DNA from: Thermoanaerobaculia bacterium
Lineage (GTDB): Bacteria; Acidobacteriota; Thermoanaerobaculia; Multivoradales; JAGPDF01
Direction: 5' to 3'
Length of the DNA: 64,000 nt
NCBI GenBank assembly: GCA_018057705.1
Contig: JAGPDF010000002.1
Location: forward strand, 83,039-147,038
Of this stretch, positions 1 to 7,392 are shown piece after piece. Each line of letters begins with the position of its first letter. The first letter of the stretch is position 1. The translations under genes and the position numbers were made by a program. The notes beneath the pieces were generated by a model. The model made no database searches, was not told the origin of the DNA, and was given only the letters and a program-made list of their open reading frames with translations.

Positions 1-1042
1 TCGGCGCCGGCGTCGAGTGATCTCCGGTGACCGCCACGACCTCCGGGCCCAGCGCGAGGAGGCGCGGCAGGAGCGCGTCGACCTCTTCGATGGCCGCCGC
101 CTTGGTGTCGATGTCGCCGTCTTCGCCCGCCTGGTCGGTCTGCTTGACGTGCAGGAAGAAGAAGTCGAACGCCTGCCAGTGGAGGGCGACCTGGTCGAGA
201 ATTTCGCCGATCCGCTTGCCGCACGGGATGACCGCCATGCCGCATGCCGCAGCCACGCCGCGATAGAGCGGATAGCCGGCGAAGGCGCCGCAGCGCATCT
301 TGTAGAGCTCGGGGAGCTGCGGCAGATCCGGCAACCGGGAGAATCCGCGCAGGAGGACCCGGTTGGCCTTCGGCTCGTCTGCGATCGCGTTCTCCATGAG
401 GGCTACGGCGCGGCGCACGAGCGCTGCGGCCTTCACGCCGCCGGGCGCCGTCTCGCGCGCCGCGAGCGGCGGAACTCCGAGCTGTTGGGGGTCGGTGTCG
501 TCGATTGCCGGCTCGAGCCCGGGGCCGCGCAGCAGCAGCACGAAGCGGTGGGCCTCGCCTGGCACGACGCTCACCTGGGCGTCGGAGTCGGAGAGGCCGG
601 ACAGAGCCTGGTTGAGCTTCGCGCAGACGCGAATGCACTCGCTGGTCGGGATCCTGCCGGCGCGCCGGTCGGAGAGCTCGCCGGCGGCGTTGGCGGTCGC
701 GAAGTTGCCCCGTGCCGCGACGTCGCCCGGCTCGAGGGAGAGACCGAGGCCGAGCGCCTCCAGGATGCCGCGCCCGATGTCGAAGCGGCTCTCCCGCGGG
801 TCGTAACCGAAGAGCGCGAGATGCCCCGGGCCGCTGCCGGGGGTGATGCCGGTCGCCACCGGCACGATCCGGCCGAGCGAGGACCGCGCCGCGAGGGCGT
901 CGAGGTGGGGCTTGCGTGCCTTCTGCAGCGCCGTCAGGGGTTGCGACGGGGTCGCCAGGTCGCCGACGCCGTCGAGGACCAGCAGGACGATCTTCGCCGC
1001 ATTGGGCTGCGCCAGGCGGGAGAGCAGTTCGAGATGTCGCAT
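1..1042 (-). CDS. apgM: 2,3-bisphosphoglycerate-independent phosphoglycerate mutase, archaeal type (partial)
   Basis: Interconverts 3- and 2-phosphoglycerate in cytosolic glycolysis/gluconeogenesis without a bisphosphoglycerate cofactor. About 347 N-terminal residues are present; the C-terminus lies beyond the left window edge. Starting from ATG at 1042, the N-terminal strand reads KIVLLVLDGVGDL (the first metal-site Asp). This is followed by TPGSGPGHLALFGYDP, the ApgM signature around the active-site Ser/His, and the visible part ends in VTGDHSTPAP, the C-terminal metal-binding Asp-His. This order is that of the alkaline-phosphatase-superfamily ApgM, not the GpmI enzyme. It is the last visible gene of a minus-strand group that includes a KDPG-aldolase homologue, which is consistent with central sugar metabolism. 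The family call is firm; only the C-terminus is unseen. Confidence 0.93.
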   Translation of the reverse strand, partial: MRHLELLSRLAQPNAAKIVLLVLDGVGDLATPSQPLTALQKARKPHLDALAARSSLGRIVPVATGITPGSGPGHLALFGYDPRESRFDIGRGILEALGLGLSLEPGDVAARGNFATANAAGELSDRRAGRIPTSECIRVCAKLNQALSGLSDSDAQVSVVPGEAHRFVLLLRGPGLEPAIDDTDPQQLGVPPLAARETAPGGVKAAALVRRAVALMENAIADEPKANRVLLRGFSRLPDLPQLPELYKMRCGAFAGYPLYRGVAAACGMAVIPCGKRIGEILDQVALHWQAFDFFFLHVKQTDQAGEDGDIDTKAAAIEEVDALLPRLLALGPEVVAVTGDHSTPAP

Positions 1043-1074
1043 CGATGGCCGGAGGAGAGCTGTGGCGGCAGGAC

Positions 1075-1500
1075 TCAGGCGACGAGGTAGCCGATGGCCC
1101 GGATCTGCAGACGGGAGCGCGGCTCGAAGCCGTTCCCGACCAGGGCGTAGGAGCTCTTGCCGGCCATGATCGGGAGGACGATCCAGCCGTCGAAGGTGTC
1201 GCCGGCGCCGTAGGGTGCCACGACCGGCTCGATCTCCGCGAGCTTGATCCAGTGCTCGTCTTCGGGATCGAACGATCCCTGGAGCTCGAGATAGGCGCGA
1301 TCGAGGTCGATGACTTTCTGACCCGAAGGGTGCCAGACGGAGAAGACGAAGCGGATCTCGTCGAAGGCCGCCGTGTCGATCATCTTCTGCGAGTGGACCG
1401 TCATCGGAAAGGAGAACGCTCCCGCCGAGTCGGTGGCGAAGATCTCCGGCGTGGCGTCGAAGCTGATCTGCATCGAGCGCGGTTCGCGCACGTCACTCAT
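1075..1500 (-). CDS. Small conserved-looking protein of unknown function
   Basis: A 141-residue soluble protein that I do not recognise. There is no signal peptide or membrane segment. The sequence alternates short hydrophobic strands (ISFDATPEIFAT, IRFVFSVWHPSG, YLELQGSF, WIVLPIMAGKSSYALVG), which suggests an all-beta sandwich or binding domain. ATG at 1500 is preceded by an AAGGA ribosome site on the minus strand; longer in-frame extensions upstream run into the aldolase gene and are not needed. It sits 28 bp after the KDPG-aldolase gene and 32 bp before apgM on the same strand, so it is probably co-transcribed with sugar-metabolism genes. No function is assigned. Confidence 0.75.
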   Translation of the reverse strand: MSDVREPRSMQISFDATPEIFATDSAGAFSFPMTVHSQKMIDTAAFDEIRFVFSVWHPSGQKVIDLDRAYLELQGSFDPEDEHWIKLAEIEPVVAPYGAGDTFDGWIVLPIMAGKSSYALVGNGFEPRSRLQIRAIGYLVA

Positions 1501-1528
1501 GGCTGGGCCGTCCTTGATCTCAGGGTTC

Positions 1529-2182
1529 TCATTGCCCGCCGCGCGCCAGGGTGAGCGCGCGCCGGATGTTCCTGGAAGTCGTCTCCTCGTCCGGCGAGAG
1601 GAGCGGCGCGCCGATGCCGAAGGCGACCGCACCCGCGGCGCGATAGGCGGGGATCTCTTCGATTCCGAAGCCGCCGCCGGCGAGCATCGGCCCGATGTCG
1701 CCCAACGGCTGGCGAACGATCGCGAGGTAGGACGGGCCACCCACTGGTGGCAGCGGGTAGACCTTGAGGAGGTCGGCGCCGAGCTCGTGGGCAGCCACCA
1801 GCTCGGACGGCGTGAGCGCGCCCATGCACAGGAAGAGATCGTGCGCGCGGGCGATGTCGGCGACCTCGGGGCTGACGTTCGGAGTGACGAAGAACTCGCT
1901 CCCCGCAGCGACCGCTTCGCGGGCGCGCGCGGCTGTCGTGATGGTTCCCATGCCGAAGCGGACCGGCGACCCGGGAGGGCGCTCGCCGAGCAGCTCGCGC
2001 ACCAGTTCGGCGGCGCCCGGAACGGTGAACGTGATCTCGATCATCTCGAGACCGTGGCGGAGGAAGGCGCGCGCCTGGGCCGCCGCCACGGCGCGGTCCG
2101 GATGGCGGACCACGGCGACGATCGGAGCCCGCCGGAGGCTTTCCGCAACGGCTGATTTGAGCTCGAGGGCCGAGGAGGACAT
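1529..2182 (-). CDS. KDPG/KHG aldolase family protein (Eda-like)
   Basis: Class I aldolase of the 2-keto-3-deoxy-6-phosphogluconate family, which cleaves KDPG to pyruvate and glyceraldehyde-3-phosphate or acts on a related 2-keto acid sugar. It has 217 residues, the usual length. The general-base Glu is in IEITFT (about residue 49), a GMGTIT strand follows, and the Schiff-base Lys is about residue 140 in DLLKVYP, matching the KxFP position of Eda. The phosphate-binding glycine turn is LAGGGFG. ATG at 2182 was chosen because the family N-terminus begins there; upstream in-frame sequence is low-complexity. A related family member such as a 2-keto-3-deoxy-6-phosphogalactonate aldolase is possible, so substrate is left open. 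Confidence 0.88.
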   Translation of the reverse strand: MSSSALELKSAVAESLRRAPIVAVVRHPDRAVAAAQARAFLRHGLEMIEITFTVPGAAELVRELLGERPPGSPVRFGMGTITTAARAREAVAAGSEFFVTPNVSPEVADIARAHDLFLCMGALTPSELVAAHELGADLLKVYPLPPVGGPSYLAIVRQPLGDIGPMLAGGGFGIEEIPAYRAAGAVAFGIGAPLLSPDEETTSRNIRRALTLARGGQ

Positions 2183-2228
2183 TGCCGGAACTCTATCATC
2201 CGGGTCCCGATCGGGCGCTCTCCCGGGG

Positions 2229-2966
2229 TCAGGAACGAGGGGGCTTCTGGACGCGAGTGATGGCGTTCCGGGTGCGCCGCAAGAGCCCCGAGAGGAGCGC
2301 TGCCTCACGTTCGGAGAGACCCGCGCGGGCGAGCAACTGGCGGAGATCCCGTGCCACCCGATGAATCGTCGTGTCGCGCGCGAAGCCGACCTCGGCGAGC
2401 AGGTCCTGCAGCCGGCCGAAAAGATGGTCGAGCTGAAAGACCGTGGCGCGCGACACCGGTTCGAGAGCGATCGCCCCGGGCGCCCCGCGTGCCACGTAGA
2501 GCTCGTAGGCGAGGAGGAGCACGGCCTGCGCGAGGTTCAGGGTCGGGTTCGCCGGCGCCGCAGGAATGCTCACCAGGACTCTGGCGAACGCGAGCTCGTC
2601 GCTCGTCAGACCGGAGACCTCCGCGCCGAAGACCAGGGCGACACGGGCGCCCCCGGCATGACGCTCGAGGTGCCCCGGCAGGTCACGCGGCGCGACGACC
2701 GGATGCGGCCAGAGGCGATCCCGGAGCGAGGCGGTCGCGACCACGAAGTCGAATCGCGCGAGCGCCGCCTGCAGGCTCGGGTGCCGCTGGGCGCTCCGCA
2801 GGATGTCGTGGGCGTGCATCGCGAAGGCGTAGGCGGGGTCCCCGAGCTCGGGGGCGGGTTCTACCAGGAGGAGCTCGGTGAGCCCCATGTTGGCCATCGC
2901 CCGGGCGACGGCGCCGATGTTGCCTTCGTGCTGCGGGCGGACGAGGACGACGGCGGGCAGCGTCAC
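2229..2966 (-). CDS. TrmJ-like SPOUT tRNA/rRNA 2'-O-methyltransferase
   Basis: SAM-dependent RNA ribose methyltransferase of the TrmH/SPOUT superfamily, closest to TrmJ, which methylates position 32 of tRNA. The 245-residue protein opens with the family's VLVRPQHEGNIGAVARAM helix. It carries the knot motifs VFGAEVSGLTSDEL and IPAAPANPTLNLAQAV, which build the SAM pocket, and ends with a basic helical tail like the TrmJ C-terminal extension. The start is GTG at 2966, which overlaps the TGA of the upstream gene as GTGA; no better ATG exists near the first conserved strand. Translational coupling to an ApbE-like gene is unusual, since the two functions are unrelated. The exact tRNA target cannot be read from sequence. 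Confidence 0.88.
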   Translation of the reverse strand: MTLPAVVLVRPQHEGNIGAVARAMANMGLTELLLVEPAPELGDPAYAFAMHAHDILRSAQRHPSLQAALARFDFVVATASLRDRLWPHPVVAPRDLPGHLERHAGGARVALVFGAEVSGLTSDELAFARVLVSIPAAPANPTLNLAQAVLLLAYELYVARGAPGAIALEPVSRATVFQLDHLFGRLQDLLAEVGFARDTTIHRVARDLRQLLARAGLSEREAALLSGLLRRTRNAITRVQKPPRS

Positions 2967-3997
2967 GGCCTGCGTACCGCCGACCAGTTCGAGGAGGCGA
3001 CAACGGCGGTTTCGCCGCTGCCGAGCAGCCACAGCACCGACGGCTTGGGACGCAAGGAGCCGAGACGCATCTGGCCGCCGTTGGCGCCCAGCACGCTCAT
3101 CGCCAGTGCCAGCGGCTCGGCATCCGCGGCGAACGTCGTGACGGCGACGACGCTCGAGACGCCGGTGGCCGGCCTGCCGCTGCGCAGATCGAAGGCGGGC
3201 AGGATGCGCTCGCCCCCTACCAGGAAGGTCTCCGAGGCCGGTTCGGCGACGGCGATCGCCTGGTCGAGCAGGAGGACCTGGCTGGCGGCGTTGCCGGAGG
3301 CAGAAAGCGTCGGCAGCGCAATGGGCCAGCCTTGCCCTGCCGGTCCGGGACCGAGGCCGCGCGCCACCGGACCGAGCTCCACCCGGAGGTTCGCGGCCCC
3401 TGATGCGACCAGACTCCGTACCGCAAGATCGACTGCCCAGCCGCGGGTGAAGCCACGCAGGTCGAGCTCGGTCCCGGGAGCCAGCTCGAGCTCGCGGGTC
3501 TCGAGGCGGAGGGTCAGGCGGCTGCACTTGGTGCTCTCCGCCGCGCTCTGGAGCCGATCCGGAGTGGGAAGCGCGCCGTGCTGGGCGCCCTCGGCCCAGA
3601 GCCGATAGACCGCCCCGCCAATCGGGCCGGAGGCGCCGTCGCTCCAGGTGCAGAAGGAGCTCGCGCGTCCGACCAGGTCGAGGAGGTCGGGCGACAGCCG
3701 GGCCTTCCCGCTGCCGGCGGCCGCGGCGAGGGCCCGCAGCTCGCGCTCGGCACCGACGACGGCATCCCAGGCGGCGTTCAAGGCCTGCTCGCCAGCAGCC
3801 TTGGAGAGATCGAGGACCTCGATCTCCAGCCGGGCGCCGAGGGCGGTCCCGGTCATCCGCAGGGCGGTGGTGGCGCCGACGCGCGGCACCTCCCCCTCCG
3901 CCGGTTCCTGCAGGGCGCTCGCGGCCGTGACAGGCACGTCGGAGGCGAGTCCCAGCGGAAACAGTACCCAGAGCAGCCTGGAAAAAATATTTTTCAC
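2963..3997 (-). CDS. Degenerate secreted ApbE-like (FAD:protein FMN transferase fold) protein
   Basis: A 344-residue exported protein with an N-terminal hydrophobic signal (FSRLLWVLFPLGLASDVP). The body resembles ApbE, the periplasmic enzyme that links FMN to threonines of Rnf/Nqr-type proteins. Recognisable ApbE blocks are DLRGFTRGWAVDLA (cf. DLGGIAKGYAVD), PAFDLRSGRPATG (cf. IDPRTGRP) and FAADAEPLALAMSVLG (cf. ADALATALFVLG). The last block keeps the metal-binding Asp but seems to lack the following Thr. Overall divergence is high, so it may be non-catalytic or have changed specificity. The start is GTG at 3997, just upstream of the signal peptide; an ATG a few codons further up is possible. 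No Rnf/Nqr or FMN-linked target lies in the window. Confidence 0.7.
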   Translation of the reverse strand: MKNIFSRLLWVLFPLGLASDVPVTAASALQEPAEGEVPRVGATTALRMTGTALGARLEIEVLDLSKAAGEQALNAAWDAVVGAERELRALAAAAGSGKARLSPDLLDLVGRASSFCTWSDGASGPIGGAVYRLWAEGAQHGALPTPDRLQSAAESTKCSRLTLRLETRELELAPGTELDLRGFTRGWAVDLAVRSLVASGAANLRVELGPVARGLGPGPAGQGWPIALPTLSASGNAASQVLLLDQAIAVAEPASETFLVGGERILPAFDLRSGRPATGVSSVVAVTTFAADAEPLALAMSVLGANGGQMRLGSLRPKPSVLWLLGSGETAVVASSNWSAVRRP

Positions 3998-4125
3998 GAA
4001 ATCATCATATGCGGCCCAGATGCGACACAATTGCCTTGCTGCCCCTTGCGGAGCGGGACGGGGTTGCAGCAGAATGCGCGGGCGTCGTACTCCGGCAACC
4101 ATCTCGCATCGGGACGATCATTCAA

Positions 4126-4941
4126 ATGGCAACCGACCGGCTGAAGGCAGTACTGATTCCACTTGCGCTCTGCACCTTCCTCGCCGGCTGCGGCAAGGTG
4201 AAGGCGCGCATGGAGTTCAAGCAGGGCAACGCCTCCTACAAGAGCGAGAACTACCGCGAGGCCATCCGGTACTACAAGCAGGGGTTGGAGCTCGATCCGG
4301 CGGCCAAGCAGGTCTGGCGCTCGGTCGGCCTCTCGGCGATGGCGGTCTACCGGCCTGGCGACGTCTCCAAACAGAACCTCGAGTATGCGGAGGAGGCGCT
4401 CGGCGCGTTCGAGAAGTTCGCCGAGGCCTACCCTGAAGATCAGAAGGTCCAGGACTACATCCTGACCATCCTGATGAGCTCGGAGCGCTTCGACGATGCG
4501 CTCAAGCGGTTGCGGGCCAAGGCGGCGAAGAACCCGGGCGACAAAGAGAACAACCAGGCGATCACGACGGTCCTCATTCGGGCCGGCAAGCTCGACGAGG
4601 CGATCGCCTACGTCAAGTCACTCGGGGCCCGTGCGGACGGCGTGTCGCACTACACGGTCGGCGTCGCCTGTTGGGACAAGGCCTACCGCGATCCGATGCT
4701 CTCTCCGGAGCAGCGCGGAGTCGTCGTCGACGCCGGCATCGAGTCGCTGCGCAAGTCGGTAGCGATGACTCCGGACTCGTTCGACTCCCTGGTCTATCTG
4801 AACCTCATCCTGCGCGAGAAGGCGAAGCTCGAAGTCGATCCCGTGAAGCAGCAGGAGTGGATTGCCGAAGCGGTCATTTTCCAGGATAAGGCCAAAGCGA
4901 TCGTCGCCGCCCGCAAGGCCCAGACGGCCGCCGCTTCTTGA
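4126..4941 (+). CDS. TPR-repeat lipoprotein
   Basis: A 271-residue outer-membrane or periplasm-facing lipoprotein. ATG at 4126 gives a short positive N-terminus, a hydrophobic core and the lipobox FLAGC, so Cys at about residue 21 would be lipidated. The mature part is helical with TPR-like repeats: ASYKSENYREAIRYYKQGLELDP, then further helices around EALGAFEKFAEAYP, SERFDDALKRLRAKA and GKLDEAIAYVKSL. It lies 16 bp before tonB and reads into tonB-exbB-exbD-exbD, so it is probably the first gene of that operon. By context it may scaffold the TonB machine or its client at the outer membrane; this is inference. The gene is divergent from the apbE-like gene, leaving about 128 bp for both promoters. 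Confidence 0.88.
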   Translation: MATDRLKAVLIPLALCTFLAGCGKVKARMEFKQGNASYKSENYREAIRYYKQGLELDPAAKQVWRSVGLSAMAVYRPGDVSKQNLEYAEEALGAFEKFAEAYPEDQKVQDYILTILMSSERFDDALKRLRAKAAKNPGDKENNQAITTVLIRAGKLDEAIAYVKSLGARADGVSHYTVGVACWDKAYRDPMLSPEQRGVVVDAGIESLRKSVAMTPDSFDSLVYLNLILREKAKLEVDPVKQQEWIAEAVIFQDKAKAIVAARKAQTAAAS

Positions 4942-4957
4942 GGCGCCGGGAGAGCCC

Positions 4958-5674
4958 ATGTTCGAAACCGCACTGATCGAATCGCAGAGACAGAAGGCGC
5001 CGAGGAACCGGATCCTCATCATCCAGATGGCGCTGCTGATGCACGTGCTCATCATCGGAGTCGTGCTGGCCGCGCAATACTGGACGATCGACCCGGTGGA
5101 AGAGCCGCCGATCCAGGTCTCCTTCTTCCAGGCGGCAGCGCCACCGCCCCCGCCGCCGCCCCCGCCCCCGCCGGCAGCTCCGAAGCCGGCGGCTCCGAAG
5201 GTGGTCACGGCGCCGCAGGTGGTCGCGGAGATCGTGCAGCCGGTGGAAGTGCCGGAGGAGATTCCCGAACCCAGCACCGAGGTCGCCTCCGAGGGTGAGG
5301 GCACCGAGGGCGGAGTCGAAGGCGGAGTCGAAGGCGGAGTCGCCGGTGGGCAGGTCGGTGGCGTTCCGCAGAGCGTCGGCGACGAGATCCTCCGGGTCGG
5401 CGGCGAGATCTCCAAGCCGGTCCGCCTCGGTGGAGCGCAGCCGGCTTACACGGAGCTCGCCCGCAAAGCGCGAATCCAGGGAGTGGTGATCGTCGAAGCG
5501 ATCATCGACAAAGAGGGCCGGGTGACCAACGTCCGCGTCCTGAAGGGCCTGCCGATGGGTCTCGACCAGTCGGCGGTGGACGCGGTCAAGAGCTGGCGCT
5601 TCAAGCCGGCGACGTTGAACGGGCGGCCCGTGAGCGTCTATTACTCGCTGACGGTCAACTTCCGACTGCAATAA
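4958..5674 (+). CDS. tonB: TonB family energy transducer
   Basis: Periplasm-spanning transducer that couples the proton-driven ExbB-ExbD motor to outer-membrane receptors. The 238-residue protein has an N-terminal signal anchor (ILIIQMALLMHVLIIGVVLA, about residues 20-40). A run of eleven prolines and a Pro/Ala/Lys stretch form the rigid spacer. An unusual Gly-Val-Glu repeat follows, then a C-terminal TonB domain beginning at QPAYTELARKARIQGVV and ending WRFKPATLNGRPVSVYYSLTVNF, with the family's strand pattern. The start at 4958 is preceded by GGGAGAG and follows the lipoprotein gene closely; the longer in-frame extension overlaps that gene and has no signal. exbB starts 32 bp later. The receptor served is not in the window. 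Confidence 0.95.
   Translation: MFETALIESQRQKAPRNRILIIQMALLMHVLIIGVVLAAQYWTIDPVEEPPIQVSFFQAAAPPPPPPPPPPPAAPKPAAPKVVTAPQVVAEIVQPVEVPEEIPEPSTEVASEGEGTEGGVEGGVEGGVAGGQVGGVPQSVGDEILRVGGEISKPVRLGGAQPAYTELARKARIQGVVIVEAIIDKEGRVTNVRVLKGLPMGLDQSAVDAVKSWRFKPATLNGRPVSVYYSLTVNFRLQ
5309..5344 (+). repeat. Three tandem 12-bp units inside tonB
   Basis: Three head-to-tail copies of GGCGGAGTCGAA (the third ends in GCC), encoding a GGVE GGVE GGVA spacer between the proline-rich region and the TonB C-terminal domain. The in-frame 12-bp unit would let the spacer change length by slippage without breaking the frame. Confidence 0.9.
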
Positions 5675-5706
5675 AACCGAACTGAAAAGGGAAGAGGAGA
5701 GGAGCT

Positions 5707-6408
5707 ATGGATTTTAGCCCGATGCATCTGTGGGAGTCGATGACGTGGATCGCCCAAGGCGTGGCGATCACGCTGGTCATCTGCTCTGTGTACTCGCTGT
5801 ACGTGACGCTCGAGCGTTGGCTGTTCTTCAAGAAGGCCAAGAAGCAGTCGCTCGACTTCGCGAAGCAGGCGACGGCGGCTCTGGCCAAGGATCAGATCCA
5901 GCAGGCGGTCGACGTGGCCCGGAAGTTCCCGGCCAGCCATCTGGCGCGCGTCACCCGGGCCGGACTGATCGAATTTCAGCTCGATACGACCCGCGGCGCC
6001 TCTTCGGGCCTCTCGGGGCATGACCTGGTCGAGTCCGCCCGTCGGGCAATCGAGCGCGAGACGCTGATCACCTACTCGGACTTCAAGAAGGGCGTCGGCG
6101 CCCTGGCTACCATCGCGACGACGGCGCCGTTCATCGGCCTGTTCGGAACGGTGGTCGGCATCATCAACGCCTTCCGCGGCATGTCCTCCGGCGCCGGCGG
6201 CATCGCCGCCGTCTCGGGTGGTATCGCCGAGGCGCTGGTGACGACGGCGCTCGGCCTGTTCGTGGCCATTCCGGCGGCATGGATGTTCAACTACTTCACC
6301 GGCGTGCTGGAGCGCTTCAGCGTCGAGATGTCGAACTCCTCGTCCGAACTCATCGACTTCTTCATCAAGAAGCATGGAGGCAGCGATGCCGTTGGGGTCC
6401 GCGTTTAA
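5707..6408 (+). CDS. exbB: ExbB / MotA-TolQ-ExbB proton channel protein
   Basis: Inner-membrane subunit that forms the pentameric proton channel around ExbD. It has 233 residues, the usual length for the family. It shows an N-terminal TM helix ([20 protein letters not shown]), a cytoplasmic helical domain, and the paired C-terminal TM helices containing the diagnostic [21 protein letters not shown] block and [17 protein letters not shown]. The start ATG at 5707 has a strong purine-rich site (AGGAGAGGAG). It follows tonB and overlaps the first exbD. A TolQ role in cell division is possible, but the adjacent tonB and paired exbD genes favour outer-membrane uptake or transport. Confidence 0.96.
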   Translation: MDFSPMHLWESMTWIAQGVAITLVICSVYSLYVTLERWLFFKKAKKQSLDFAKQATAALAKDQIQQAVDVARKFPASHLARVTRAGLIEFQLDTTRGASSGLSGHDLVESARRAIERETLITYSDFKKGVGALATIATTAPFIGLFGTVVGIINAFRGMSSGAGGIAAVSGGIAEALVTTALGLFVAIPAAWMFNYFTGVLERFSVEMSNSSSELIDFFIKKHGGSDAVGVRV

Positions 6409-6826
6409 CATACCGGGGTCGTCCGAGAACAACGTCAAGTCGGATATCAACGTCACCCCGCTGGTCGATGTCTGCCTCGTGATGCTGATCATCTTCATGG
6501 TGGTCACGCCTCTGTTGCGCGCCGGCGCCGACGTGAACCTGCCGCAGACCAACATGCCTCCGAAGATGCCGGAGGGGTCGAAGCAGAAGACGATCTCGAT
6601 GACGGCACGTGCCGAAGTGGTGATCGACGGGGTCTGGATCCCCGATCAGAATCTCAAGGCGTACTTCAAGGATCTGTTCACGCAGTCGCCCGAGAAGACG
6701 CTGGTGATCAAGGCGGACAAGGCCCTGAAGTACAAGGAAGTGCGTCGCATCATGCAGACCGTCAACGAGGCCGGGTTCGGCGGTGTCGGGCTGGTGACGG
6801 ACAAGCGCGAGAGTACAGGCGGCTGA
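6386..6826 (+). CDS. exbD: ExbD / TolR biopolymer transport protein (copy 1)
   Basis: Single-TM partner of ExbB. The 146-residue protein has the family signature [22 protein letters not shown], in which the Asp of PLVDV is the protonated residue of the channel. A periplasmic domain ends in [19 protein letters not shown], typical of ExbD. I chose ATG at 6386, preceded by GGAGG eight bases upstream; an ATG at 6374 with four extra residues is in frame. It overlaps the 3' end of exbB by 23 bp, indicating translational coupling. A second, different exbD follows, so the motor may carry two distinct ExbD subunits. Confidence 0.95.
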   Translation: MPLGSAFNIPGSSENNVKSDINVTPLVDVCLVMLIIFMVVTPLLRAGADVNLPQTNMPPKMPEGSKQKTISMTARAEVVIDGVWIPDQNLKAYFKDLFTQSPEKTLVIKADKALKYKEVRRIMQTVNEAGFGGVGLVTDKRESTGG

Positions 6827-6851
6827 GCATGCCGGACCGGAGGACGAGCCG

Positions 6852-7274
6852 ATGAGTATGGACGTAGGCAGCAGCGGTGGCATCAAGAGCGAGATCAACG
6901 TCACGCCCCTGGTGGACGTGGTGTTGGTGCTGCTGATCATCTTCATGGTGATTCAGCCCATGCTGCAGATGGGCTACGAAGTGGAGACGCCGCCGGAGGT
7001 GAAGTCCGCGACCCCGCCGCCGCAGAACAGCGAGCAGGTGATCATCCGGATGGACGCCGACGGCAAGACCTTCATCAACAAGCTGGAGGTGCCGCGTACC
7101 CAGTTCGCCGAACGCCTGCGGACGGCGATGACCGGTCGCGAGAAGAAGCTCGCCTTCTTCGCTGCGGACGGCGAGCTCTCCTACGAGAAGGTGGTCGAGT
7201 TCATGGACCTCTGCCGGAACAACGGCGCGCAGAATCTGGGGATCGTCTTCGACGATCTCCGGCCGCAGACGTAA
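6852..7274 (+). CDS. exbD: ExbD / TolR biopolymer transport protein (copy 2)
   Basis: A second ExbD, 140 residues, clearly diverged from the copy just upstream. Its TM segment is [22 protein letters not shown], with the conserved channel Asp. It carries an MQMGYEVETPPEVKSATPPP extension and a C-terminal ELSYEKVVEFMDLCRNNG helix. ATG at 6852 is preceded by GGAGGACGAG. It is the last gene of the tonB operon and is followed by a GC-rich hairpin and a new promoter. Tandem non-identical exbD genes are common in Acidobacteriota and Bacteroidota; whether both enter one complex is not decided by sequence. Confidence 0.95.
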   Translation: MSMDVGSSGGIKSEINVTPLVDVVLVLLIIFMVIQPMLQMGYEVETPPEVKSATPPPQNSEQVIIRMDADGKTFINKLEVPRTQFAERLRTAMTGREKKLAFFAADGELSYEKVVEFMDLCRNNGAQNLGIVFDDLRPQT

Positions 7275-7307
7275 CACCCCTCCCCCTTTCCTCCCTCTTT
7301 TCGAGAT

Positions 7308-7339
7308 CTTTCCCGACCCGGAGCTCCGGGGCGGGAGAG
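7308..7339 (+). terminator. Probable hairpin terminator of the tonB-exb operon
   Basis: A GC-rich inverted repeat: outer arms CTTTCCCG and CGGGAGAG (one G-U pair) enclose the perfect palindrome CCCGGAGCTCCGGG. It lies 34 bp after the exbD stop. Only a short TCTT follows and there is no long T tract, so termination efficiency is uncertain. Confidence 0.45.
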
Positions 7340-7342
7340 GTC

Positions 7343-7370
7343 TTGACTTGCGCTTTCAAAGTGATATCAT
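7343..7370 (+). promoter_or_regulatory. Sigma-70-type promoter of the SPFH operon
   Basis: TTGACT (7343-7348), a 16-bp spacer and TATCAT (7365-7370) give 5/6 matches in both hexamers. Transcription would begin near 7377, leaving a leader of about 16 bases with the ribosome site AGGAGG directly before ATG 7393. Confidence 0.65.
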
Positions 7371-7392
7371 CTTGCTAGCCTAGGAGGGCGAG

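Noticed and set aside
17..1090. Long plus-strand open frame opposite ApgM
   Set aside because: Its translation is Arg/Ala/Glu-rich with no motif, while the minus strand gives a clear ApgM. It is an antisense shadow of GC-rich codons.
5707..7274. TolQ-TolR cell-division system
   Set aside because: ExbB and ExbD look like TolQ and TolR, but tonB lies directly upstream and no tolA, tolB or pal is present.
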